A stretch of 6,415 nucleotides of DNA, taken from positions 1 to 6,415 of the forward strand of contig JANQLI010000374.1 in assembly GCA_028280675.1 (NCBI GenBank), read 5' to 3'. The translations under genes were made by a program, and so were the position numbers. Positions 1-6,342 of this stretch are shown in pieces. Source of the DNA: Alphaproteobacteria bacterium. GTDB taxonomy: Bacteria > Pseudomonadota > Alphaproteobacteria > SMXP01. The notes beneath the pieces were generated by a model, which saw only the letters and a list, made by a program, of their open reading frames with translations, was not told the DNA's origin and did not search any database. Position 1 is the first letter of the stretch, and each line of letters starts with the position of its first letter.

Positions 1-40
1 GCATTGCCGCGATAACACCTGCCCATGTCAATGTGAAATT

Positions 41-481
41 TTAACGCGGGGAAATTTCCTGCAACTCAATAATATTGCCATCGGGATCGCGGCCATAAGC
101 GGCGCGCACGCCTTCGCCCGCCCACATCGGTTCATTGATAAAAGGCACGCCCGCCGCTTTCAAGCGTTGATACTCGCCATCAATGTCCACCACATCTAAT
201 CCAAGATGCGCAATGCCGCGATCATGCAAAGGCCGGGCGGGGTCAGCCTCTTTAGCGTCCGGGGAGGTGAATTCAAAAATCTCCATCATTACAGGGCCGC
301 ATTTGAGCACCGCACAGCGTGCGGCCGAATTGTTTAACCCGGTGAGTTGATCCGCCGCATCGGTGCCTTCCGGCCAACCGAACTCATCCACTTTTTGAAA
401 GCCAAGAAGGCCGACATAAAACGCAAGCGCGCGTTCCAGATCGCCGGTTGAAATCGCCGCGTGACTTAATCCACGTATCAT
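41..481 (-). CDS. VOC (glyoxalase/dioxygenase superfamily) metalloenzyme, substrate unknown
   Basis: A 146-residue single-module vicinal-oxygen-chelate protein containing two beta-alpha-beta-beta-beta repeats. The N-terminal repeat opens with GLSHAAIS followed by the usual LERALAFYVGLLGF helix. The second opens with GIAHLGLDV and ends with RDPDGNIIEL, the most characteristic VOC signature. Four residues sit where glyoxalase I-type enzymes bind their divalent metal: His7, Glu67 (MMEIFEF), His92 and Glu139. The quartet is complete, so an active metal enzyme is likely. The ATG at 481 is preferred over an in-frame GTG at 490 because a GGGAGA Shine-Dalgarno lies 9 nt before the ATG but directly abuts the GTG. 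A terminator separates it from the upstream hpnM-like gene, so it is probably transcribed on its own. The family includes lactoylglutathione lyase, methylmalonyl-CoA epimerase, extradiol dioxygenases and fosfomycin-resistance proteins. The sequence does not say which reaction applies, and true glyoxalase I seems no more likely than the others. Confidence 0.9.
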   Translation of the reverse strand: MIRGLSHAAISTGDLERALAFYVGLLGFQKVDEFGWPEGTDAADQLTGLNNSAARCAVLKCGPVMMEIFEFTSPDAKEADPARPLHDRGIAHLGLDVVDIDGEYQRLKAAGVPFINEPMWAGEGVRAAYGRDPDGNIIELQEISPR

Positions 482-490
482 GGTGCCCAC

Positions 491-496
491 TCTCCC
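491..496 (-). promoter_or_regulatory. Shine-Dalgarno site of the VOC gene
   Basis: The minus strand reads GGGAGA here, 9 nt before the ATG at 481. It touches the alternative GTG at 490, which is too close for ribosome binding. This decides the start codon. No convincing -35/-10 pair is visible in the short gap between the upstream terminator and this site. Confidence 0.6.
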
Positions 497-516
497 GTAT
501 TGCCCGTCACACTCTA

Positions 517-545
517 TAACAAAGGCGGCCCCATTCGAGCCGCCT
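517..545 (-). terminator. Rho-independent terminator downstream of the hpnM-like gene
   Basis: On the minus strand a perfect 7-bp GC-rich stem, AGGCGGC pairing with GCCGCCT, encloses a 9-nt loop and runs into a T-rich tail reading TTTGTTA. It lies 34-62 nt past the stop of the hpnM-like gene, in the right orientation to end that transcript. It therefore isolates the VOC gene from hpnM. The T tract is interrupted by a G, so read-through is possible. Confidence 0.75.
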
Positions 546-555
546 CATATATAAG

Positions 556-570
556 AACCATGCGATGGTT
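556..570. repeat. Small perfect inverted repeat (AACCAT-GCG-ATGGTT)
   Basis: Six-base arms AACCAT and ATGGTT flank a 3-nt GCG centre, 9 nt past the hpnM-like stop codon and just before the main terminator. It could be a secondary 3'-end hairpin that protects the transcript, or a protein-binding site. It has no T tract of its own and the arms are short, so chance is possible. Confidence 0.4.
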
Positions 571-578
571 ACACGATC

Positions 579-1280
579 TTAGCCGGTAATGTCATTGTCA
601 GTCCGGTTTTTATTGTCCTCAATCAGGGTAGTGATCGCATCCATGAGTCCCTCATAACCCTGATCGCGATAAACGGCCGTGAACTCTGCCCGGCGGCGCG
701 CCGCTTCACTAACACTGCCATTGAGAAAAATATCCACGATCCCGACTGCGCCGTCTTTCTCACGTGTGAGATAGTCAAGCGCAACAGGCTCGTTATCGGG
801 CCGGGTTAAATGCGTACGCACAATCTTTGTGCCCCGTTGCGGGCCCTCTTCCATGGCAAGTGTCTCAAATGTTTGCCCTGCGAAACTTCTGAATTGAGAG
901 GCGTAATTCGTTGTGAGAAATTCCCGAAACGCGTTCACATATCCACGTTTTTGATCATCATCCCATTTGCGCCAAATCGACAGACCGATTGCCGACCCCG
1001 CCAAACGCGTAATGTCAAACGTCTCTTCTACGATAGGCGCGATATGCGTATGCCGCCCCTCGAAACCCATCTCATCGCCCCCTTGCATAATGACGAGTAG
1101 CCCGGCATGCAGCTCTTCGACCGTTTGTTGCGGTCCGCTCTCCTCTATGACAAGCGTTTCCCCTTGCGAATCAGTGGAAATTCCGGCTTCCTCGGACGGG
1201 GAGGAGGTCTCGGCCAAAACAGGTGATAAGGCCTGATAAGACATGATTAACCCTGTTATGGCTGCAGCAAGTATTCTCAT
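579..1280 (-). CDS. hpnM: HpnM-type MlaC/Ttg2D-family periplasmic lipid-binding protein
   Basis: A 233-residue exported protein of the MlaC/toluene-tolerance Ttg2D family (Pfam MlaC). MlaC proteins carry phospholipid-like molecules across the periplasm, and the HpnM subgroup accompanies hopanoid loci. Residues 1-23 form a signal peptide: Arg2, a hydrophobic run, then PVLA with cleavage before Glu24. There is no lipobox cysteine, so a soluble periplasmic protein is expected. Residues 24-52 are an acidic, Ser/Glu-rich linker, and the MlaC fold covers about 53-225. HpnM-like features are IVEETFDI, the FREFLTTNYASQF helix and the C-terminal VDIFLNGSVSEAARRRAEF segment, where general MlaC proteins have a Tyr-x-Val-x-Asp-type motif. 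The start at 1280 is the only one that gives a full signal peptide, although its Shine-Dalgarno is weak. It is divergent from the HpnN-type transporter, 86 bp away, which supports a shared lipid-transport job. The HpnM assignment rests on motif recall plus this neighbour; another MlaC subgroup is possible. Confidence 0.82.
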   Translation of the reverse strand: MRILAAAITGLIMSYQALSPVLAETSSPSEEAGISTDSQGETLVIEESGPQQTVEELHAGLLVIMQGGDEMGFEGRHTHIAPIVEETFDITRLAGSAIGLSIWRKWDDDQKRGYVNAFREFLTTNYASQFRSFAGQTFETLAMEEGPQRGTKIVRTHLTRPDNEPVALDYLTREKDGAVGIVDIFLNGSVSEAARRRAEFTAVYRDQGYEGLMDAITTLIEDNKNRTDNDITG

Positions 1281-1306
1281 TTTACTCTAACTTTCTCAGG
1301 CGTTAT

Positions 1307-1321
1307 GACGTGTGACACGTC
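1307..1321. promoter_or_regulatory. Perfect 15-bp palindrome in the divergent hpnM/hpnN intergenic region (candidate operator)
   Basis: The sequence GACGTGT-G-ACACGTC has 7-bp perfect arms around a single central base. It sits almost midway in the 86 bp between the two start codons (1281-1366) and is followed directly by TATATA (1322-1327), which could be a -10 element. No good -35 hexamer is visible on either strand. A dimeric regulator bound here could control both genes at once. The regulator family cannot be named from the site. Confidence 0.55.
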
Positions 1322-1366
1322 TATATAGCACAAGACCGTAACGGCTTCTCTAGGCAATAATGTGGC

Positions 1367-4018
1367 ATGATGCAGGACTATCGTACCTCTTACGTTGATC
1401 GATTAACGGATTTCGTCCGTTGGGTTTCGGAAAATCCGCTGCAAACCCTCTGTGCTGCAGCCATCGCCACCTATTGCGCTCTCGCCTACGCCATCACCTA
1501 TTTTCAGGTCAATTCCGACACCAGCGACATGATTGATCCGGATACGCCTTTCTTGATCAATTACCGCAATTTTCAAGACGCTTTCCCCAGTTATGCTGAC
1601 ACCATCGTCATTGTGATCGAAGCCGAAGGCAGCCAAGACGCCAGCCGCGCCGCACGCGACCTTCATGACGCGCTCGTTAAGCGCACTGATCTTTTCGACA
1701 CCGTGTTTGCGCCTGCAGCGGAAAGTTTCTTCCAGGACAACGCTTTTCTGTATCTCAGCTCTGAAGACCTTGAAAAAGTTGTCGATCAATTAGCGGAAGC
1801 CCAGCCCGCGTTAAGTGCGCTTGCGGCGGATCCTAATCTGAAAGGTCTTTTTGGCCTTTTGAATACGGGGATTGATGCCTATGAGGACGGTGAAAAACTG
1901 CCGCCGCTTTTTGTTGAGTTGATGGACCGGATTTCCGATACAGGCGATGATTATCTTGCGGGAACGCCGTCAGATCTCATCTGGGACGATGCCTTCTCAA
2001 TAGATGACGACGAATCAACCGCCATTCAGTTGATCACAGTTCAAGGAGCGCTTGATTTTTCTGATCTGCGCGCCAGCCGCACCGCAATCCGGGCGATCCG
2101 TGACATTGCAACAGACTTAGAGCTCACAGAAGAGAATGGCATTTCCGTGCGCTTGACCGGGGATGTGCCACTGTCCGATGAGGAAATGCAAGCCGTACAA
2201 GACAGTGTCAGCGTCGCTGGGCTCGTCTCCCTTGTTTTGATCTGTTTTATCTTGGGTTATGGCACCCAATCGCTACGCATTATGGTGGCGATATTCGCAA
2301 CCCTCATTGTCGGATTGATCTGGACGCTGGCTTGGGCCTTTTTATCTGTCGGCGAATTGAATATGATTTCAGCAACCTTTGCCATTCTCTTCATTGGCTT
2401 AGGGATCGATTTTTCCATTCATTTGTGTCTGCGCTATCAGGAAGCGATTGAGCATGGCGATGATCACCGCCAGGCCATATTGACAACGAAGCGTAGCATT
2501 GGCGGCGCAATGACTCTTTGCGCGATTTCGTCAGCCATCGGATTTATTTCGTTCGTGCCAACCAGCTATAAAGGGATTGCCGCACTTGGTCTGATCTCGG
2601 GTGGCGGGATGATCCTTGCACTGATCGCTAGTTTCACGGTGCTTCCAGCAATGTTATCCATTTTAGGGCGGCCATCACGCACCAGCACGATCAGCACCAT
2701 CTTTATTCGCAGCACGCGCGCCTTCTTTGCGTATGTCGGACACTATGCAAAACATATCACCATCGGGTCGGTTATTTTGCTGGGCCTTTCTGCAACCATC
2801 GCCGCGCAAATCAACTTTGATTACAACACGCTGGCCTTGAAAGACCAAGATTCGGAATCTTTGCAAGCACTTAAACGTCTGCAAGATGAAGGGTTCTCGA
2901 CCGATTATACAGTGACAATATTAGCGGATTCGCTAGAGGCTGTTGATACGGTGGCTGGTGAGTTGAAAAAACTCACGACAATCGAAGATGTCGATACGCC
3001 TTATCAATTTGTCCCTGGGGATCAAGATTATAAGCGCGCGCTCTTAGATGAAACATCTTTCATGTTATGGCCCGTTCTCAATGAACAAGGCGGCGCGCAA
3101 GATCTCAGTGATACAGAGCGGCGTGACATAATTCTTGATCTGATCGGCAGGCTCTCGACATTGCGTGTCCGCATGGCTGATGTCGGCTTAAGGGATTCAG
3201 CGACACGTCTCTTAAAAGTGCTGCAAGGCATCCTAACCCTTGAGAACCAAGCCAAAGAGTTGCAACAATTTGAATATCATCTCACCTCTCATATTGAGGA
3301 GCCGCTTGACTTTCTACGCACAGCATTAAACGCCGATTATATCGCATTTGAGGATCTGCCATCTGCCGTCACGGAACGGGTTGTCGCCAAAGATGGCCGC
3401 GCCCAAGTCGTTGGGCTTCCTGCGGGAGACATGACCAATTTCGAGGCCATGAAAAACATGGTGGAAGAAGTGTCCGCCGCATTTCCCAACGCAACCGGTC
3501 GGCCCATTGTCGAGGAAGGGGTTGGCAATCTTGTCGTCAATTCATTCTGGATCGCGATGTCTCTGGCGCTGAGCTCTATTGCCGTGATCCTTTTTCTCAC
3601 CGTGCGCGAAAAGTCAGACATTCTTCTGATTGTGACGCCCCTTCTTATGGCGTCCAGCCTGAGCATCGCCACGTGCGTTCTGTTTGGTATCCCTCTCAAT
3701 CAAGCAAACATCATAGCCATCCCGCTGATTCTTGGACTTGGCGTCGATAATGGCATTCACGTTGTCATGCGGTTCCATGAAGATGATTCAATGACGAATT
3801 TGATGATGTCGAGCACACCCCGCGCGGTCATTTTAAGCACGCTCACAACGCTGGGAACGTTTGGCGCGCTCTCCCTCTCTATTCATCAAGGCATACAAAG
3901 CATGGGGCTGTTACTCGCTATCTCCATGTTTTACCTCCTGATCTTCACCGTTGTCGTTCTCCCCGCCATGCTCACGTGGCGTGCACAATTGATGAAACAG
4001 AAAGCATCCGCTGCTTAA
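1367..4018 (+). CDS. hpnN: HpnN-type RND/MMPL hopanoid (lipid) transporter
   Basis: An 883-residue inner-membrane transporter of the RND superfamily, HpnN branch, which uses the proton gradient to move hopanoids towards the outer membrane. Predicted topology is 12 helices in two matching halves. TM1 is about 27-46, a periplasmic porter domain 50-275, and TM2-TM6 about 281-433. TM7 is about 462-481, a second porter domain 485-720, and TM8-TM12 about 726-869. TM4 carries GLGIDFSIH with Asp348 and TM10 carries GLGVDNGIH with Asp794. These equivalent intramembrane acids match the proton-relay aspartates of HpnN/MmpL proteins. HpnN-like signatures open the two porter domains: NSDTSDMIDPD (49-59) and FDYNTLALKDQDSES (484-498). 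GRPIVEEGVGNLVV leads into TM8. Length is normal for the family. The start is ATGATG at 1367/1370, with only a weak AGG upstream. The hpnM-like gene is divergent on one side and a sulfotransferase follows 95 bp downstream. Cargo is inferred, since no hopanoid biosynthesis gene is in view. Confidence 0.88.
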   Translation: MMQDYRTSYVDRLTDFVRWVSENPLQTLCAAAIATYCALAYAITYFQVNSDTSDMIDPDTPFLINYRNFQDAFPSYADTIVIVIEAEGSQDASRAARDLHDALVKRTDLFDTVFAPAAESFFQDNAFLYLSSEDLEKVVDQLAEAQPALSALAADPNLKGLFGLLNTGIDAYEDGEKLPPLFVELMDRISDTGDDYLAGTPSDLIWDDAFSIDDDESTAIQLITVQGALDFSDLRASRTAIRAIRDIATDLELTEENGISVRLTGDVPLSDEEMQAVQDSVSVAGLVSLVLICFILGYGTQSLRIMVAIFATLIVGLIWTLAWAFLSVGELNMISATFAILFIGLGIDFSIHLCLRYQEAIEHGDDHRQAILTTKRSIGGAMTLCAISSAIGFISFVPTSYKGIAALGLISGGGMILALIASFTVLPAMLSILGRPSRTSTISTIFIRSTRAFFAYVGHYAKHITIGSVILLGLSATIAAQINFDYNTLALKDQDSESLQALKRLQDEGFSTDYTVTILADSLEAVDTVAGELKKLTTIEDVDTPYQFVPGDQDYKRALLDETSFMLWPVLNEQGGAQDLSDTERRDIILDLIGRLSTLRVRMADVGLRDSATRLLKVLQGILTLENQAKELQQFEYHLTSHIEEPLDFLRTALNADYIAFEDLPSAVTERVVAKDGRAQVVGLPAGDMTNFEAMKNMVEEVSAAFPNATGRPIVEEGVGNLVVNSFWIAMSLALSSIAVILFLTVREKSDILLIVTPLLMASSLSIATCVLFGIPLNQANIIAIPLILGLGVDNGIHVVMRFHEDDSMTNLMMSSTPRAVILSTLTTLGTFGALSLSIHQGIQSMGLLLAISMFYLLIFTVVVLPAMLTWRAQLMKQKASAA

Positions 4019-4113
4019 GTCTCCGCGTGTTGCGTTTTTCATTGATCGGGCTATCGAACTTGCCTAGCCTCATCACAGATTGTGAGGACCATTGCTGTGG
4101 TGTGTCAAGTTAC

Positions 4114-5355
4114 ATGACTCCGGTGCACAGAATGCAAGAACGCGCTTTATTGACTCTTGGGCGCAAGATCGCTGACACACTCGCCTCTCGTCATGTGATC
4201 ACCCCATCCTTTCGCGCCGAGGACCTGATGGAAAGGGCCGTCAACGCCTGTGGTCTGACGGATTTCGGGGAGGACCACTTTCTTGAACCATTGCATCTCC
4301 TCGGTGAGGAGCTTGATCAATTGGCAGAGATGCATCCCCTCGGACGTTGGCTTTTACGACGCTATGTCGGTCATTTTCTCATCAACCGTCTTTTGATCAC
4401 TGAGACATTAAAAAAACAACCGGAGATCTTGCGCGAGGAAATCGCACCGCCCTTAATTATCATCGGCTTGCCCCGCACCGGGACATCGCATTTAATGAAT
4501 ATGATGTCACGCGATCATGCGCATCGCACCTTATCCTACTGGGAGGGAAATGATCCCGCGCCACCCCCAAACCCGCGCCGCATGAAGTGGCATTGGCGGC
4601 GCATAAAAAGCGCCTTTGAAATCCATACGGCGAATTACCTCATCCCTGCACTGCAAGCCACACACAAACTGCGTTTGGATGGACCTGAAGAATGTATTTT
4701 GCTGTTGTCAAATAGTTTTCGCTCGCAAATATTCTCTGTGCAATTTAACACGCCGCGCTATACCGCCTGGCTTGATCAATGCGATCACACACCGGCCTAT
4801 ATTGAACACAAGCAGCAACTGCAGATTTTGCAATCCGCGATCAAGCGTGATCGATGGCTTCTGAAAGCGCCAAATCACATGATCGGCATCGAAGGTCTTT
4901 TAAAAGTTTATCCCGATGCAATGATTGTGCAAACTCATCGTGACCTTGGCAAAGCAATCCCGTCGATTTGCAATCTCTGCCTCAACACCAGAGCGATTGC
5001 GGTGTCTGAACAACGCCCAGCGGACATCGGCAGACAAATGCTTGATCAATTAGCCCCGGCCATGCGCCGTTTTATGACGGTGCGCGATCGCGCTCCTGAA
5101 GGGCAATTTTATGATGTGATGTATGATGACATCATTGCCGATCCGATCGGCACAATCAAAGGCATTTATGATCACTTTGATTTGCCGCTCAGCTTCGACA
5201 CATCGCAACATATGCGTCATGAACTTGCCCGCAATCCAAAAAATAAACACGGCGCGCATGCCTATCATATGGAGACGTTCAATCTCAGCCGCGACATCAT
5301 CAATGACCGTTTTGACGATTATCTGCAACGCTATGACTTGCCCATAGCGGTATAA
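4114..5355 (+). CDS. PAPS-dependent sulfotransferase family protein (Sulfotransfer_3 type)
   Basis: A protein of about 413 residues that should transfer sulfate from PAPS to a hydroxyl or amine; the acceptor is unknown. Numbered from the ATG at 4114, the 5'-phosphosulfate loop is GLPRTGTSHL (118-127). The 3'-phosphate-binding region is THRDLGKAIPS (274-284), with the Arg and final Ser expected of the family. Between them lie the family-typical SYWEGNDPAP, LDGPEEC (188-194) and LLKAPNH (249-255). The N-terminal helical region and the C-terminal NPKNKHGAHAY/RFDDYLQRYDLP tail also fit full-length relatives. No signal peptide or membrane helix is seen, so it is probably cytoplasmic. The frame stays open upstream to an ATG at 3976, but that would overlap the hpnN coding end and add 46 residues without family character. 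ATG 4114 or 4132 is more likely, and neither has a clear Shine-Dalgarno. A GTG at 4102 is also possible. Following hpnN on the same strand, it may be co-transcribed. Confidence 0.85.
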   Translation: MTPVHRMQERALLTLGRKIADTLASRHVITPSFRAEDLMERAVNACGLTDFGEDHFLEPLHLLGEELDQLAEMHPLGRWLLRRYVGHFLINRLLITETLKKQPEILREEIAPPLIIIGLPRTGTSHLMNMMSRDHAHRTLSYWEGNDPAPPPNPRRMKWHWRRIKSAFEIHTANYLIPALQATHKLRLDGPEECILLLSNSFRSQIFSVQFNTPRYTAWLDQCDHTPAYIEHKQQLQILQSAIKRDRWLLKAPNHMIGIEGLLKVYPDAMIVQTHRDLGKAIPSICNLCLNTRAIAVSEQRPADIGRQMLDQLAPAMRRFMTVRDRAPEGQFYDVMYDDIIADPIGTIKGIYDHFDLPLSFDTSQHMRHELARNPKNKHGAHAYHMETFNLSRDIINDRFDDYLQRYDLPIAV

Positions 5356-5356
5356 C

Positions 5357-5384
5357 AAAAGAGCCCCATCAATTGATGGAGCCC
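5357..5384 (-). terminator. Rho-independent terminator between convergent genes
   Basis: A hairpin at 5361-5384 is centred on the perfect 14-base palindrome CCATCAATTGATGG. On the minus strand the stem extends to 10 bp with two G-U wobbles and an AATT loop, followed by TTTT. It suits the deacetylase gene, which ends at 5413. On the plus strand the same element has two mismatches but is followed by a T-rich stretch (TTCATTTCTTT). It may therefore also stop the sulfotransferase transcript, whose stop codon ends at 5355. Confidence 0.75.
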
Positions 5385-5412
5385 TTCATTTCTTTCAGAA
5401 GACCAATCTGTC

Positions 5413-6297
5413 TTACATGAATTCTTTGCGGTACCAATCGTTGACTTCGTCACCGGTGGTCAACCACACATCGTCATGCTTAGCAATGTGCTCAAACGCA
5501 CGACGCAAGTGTTTCGCTTTATTTGGTTGACCGACAAAGAAGGTGTGCAGGCAAATCGGCATGCAGCGGGCGTTGGTCGCGCCTTCTTCATAAAGAACGT
5601 CAAACTGATCAATGATCATATCGCCAAAGTCTTTTGAACTGTTCCCCACATTCATAAAGACGGGGATGTCATTTAGTTCAACGGTGTACGGTACAGAGAT
5701 CAGATTGTTGTTCTTGGTGTTAAATTTAAACGGATGGTCATCAGCTGTGTAATCACAGAGATATTCCACACCGAACTCTTCCAATACGTTTGGCGTATTG
5801 TTCGTATGGGTCAGGAAGGGGCTCAGCCAGCCTTTGGTCTTCCGGCCCAAGGTTTTTTCCATTTCATTGACCACAGAACCGACAATTTCGCGCTCTTTGT
5901 CAATGTCGATATTCGACAAGAAATTCGCAGGCGCATTGTTAATGCCGTGCCCGATCCACGCCCAATTGCGTTTCTCGCCTTCTTCAATGATCCGTGGATA
6001 TTCACGAATAATCTCGGCATTTAGACACACCGTGCCGCGCATGCCGCAATCATCCATAATATCCATCATGCGATAGAGACCGACGCGATTGCCGTAATCG
6101 CGCCACCCATAGTTCAGCGGATCCGGGTTAAATCCAGCCGTTCCAGGCACCAGCGCAGTGCCGGGAATATCATGCGGGAAGTGCTCGATATTAATATAAG
6201 GCATTACCGCCACCCTTTTGCCATCAGGCAATTTGAACGGGGGACGATCGATAATCGGCACATAATCATAATGAGGGGATTGGGTAAGTTCTGACAT
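5413..6297 (-). CDS. PuuE-like polysaccharide deacetylase (NodB-fold) family protein
   Basis: A 294-residue carbohydrate-esterase-4/NodB-fold protein of the PuuE-like group, which includes a cofactor-independent allantoinase and many uncharacterised amide hydrolases. Strand 1 ends in YINIEHFPHD (34-43) instead of the TFDD motif of metal-dependent chitin and peptidoglycan deacetylases. Motif 2 is IGHGINN (115-121), keeping only one histidine of the usual H-x3-H. KGWLSPFLTHTNNT (155-168) corresponds to the motif-3 Arg/Pro loop. DYTADDHPF (182-190), CLHTFFVGQP (249-258) and the closing VWLTTGDEVNDWY are typical of this subgroup. There is no signal peptide, so a cytoplasmic small-molecule amidohydrolase is likelier than a cell-wall enzyme. 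The ATG at 6297 is chosen over one at 6318 because AAGGAG lies 6 nt before it; the longer form would bury that site in coding sequence. It probably forms an operon with the partial gene upstream. The substrate cannot be assigned, and allantoin is only one possibility. Confidence 0.85.
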   Translation of the reverse strand: MSELTQSPHYDYVPIIDRPPFKLPDGKRVAVMPYINIEHFPHDIPGTALVPGTAGFNPDPLNYGWRDYGNRVGLYRMMDIMDDCGMRGTVCLNAEIIREYPRIIEEGEKRNWAWIGHGINNAPANFLSNIDIDKEREIVGSVVNEMEKTLGRKTKGWLSPFLTHTNNTPNVLEEFGVEYLCDYTADDHPFKFNTKNNNLISVPYTVELNDIPVFMNVGNSSKDFGDMIIDQFDVLYEEGATNARCMPICLHTFFVGQPNKAKHLRRAFEHIAKHDDVWLTTGDEVNDWYRKEFM

Positions 6298-6303
6298 ACG
6301 TCT

Positions 6304-6309
6304 CTCCTT
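6304..6309 (-). promoter_or_regulatory. Strong Shine-Dalgarno site of the deacetylase gene
   Basis: The minus strand reads AAGGAG within GAAGGAGAGA, 6 nt before the ATG at 6297. This is the best ribosome-binding site in the window and fixes the start. The in-frame ATG at 6318 has no comparable site. Confidence 0.8.
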
Positions 6310-6342
6310 CGTATTCATAAATCACTGTTCAAGAGGATTGGC

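Noticed and set aside
1..44. Possible gene ends at the left edge: a plus-strand frame closing with TAA at 42-44, overlapping the VOC stop, or a minus-strand TTG start near 31 giving a hydrophobic N-terminus, or TTGACA on the minus strand (31-26) as a -35 box
   Set aside because: Only about 40 bases are available, the readings exclude one another, and the TTGACA has only a poor -10 (GGCAAT) at 17 nt. Sequence to the left is needed.
810..1236. Two plus-strand open frames (810-1100 and 967-1236) opposite the hpnM-like gene
   Set aside because: Both are shadows of a well-supported minus-strand gene. Their products are low-complexity, rich in Cys/Pro/Arg or Ser, and carry no recognisable domain.
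4073..4085. Small inverted repeat TCACA-GAT-TGTGA upstream of the sulfotransferase
   Set aside because: The half-sites resemble CRP boxes but are in the wrong order and spacing. Five-base arms are common by chance.
3976..4113. The longer sulfotransferase form starting at ATG 3976
   Set aside because: It would overlap the last 43 bases of hpnN and add a Cys-rich N-terminus without family character. Known relatives begin close to the region encoded from 4114 or 4132.
5050..5358. Minus-strand open frame opposite the sulfotransferase end
   Set aside because: It overlaps a well-supported gene and the terminator region, and its product shows no recognisable domain.
6298..6318. The longer deacetylase form starting at ATG 6318
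   Set aside because: It would place a perfect Shine-Dalgarno inside the coding sequence, while the ATG at 6297 is ideally spaced from it.
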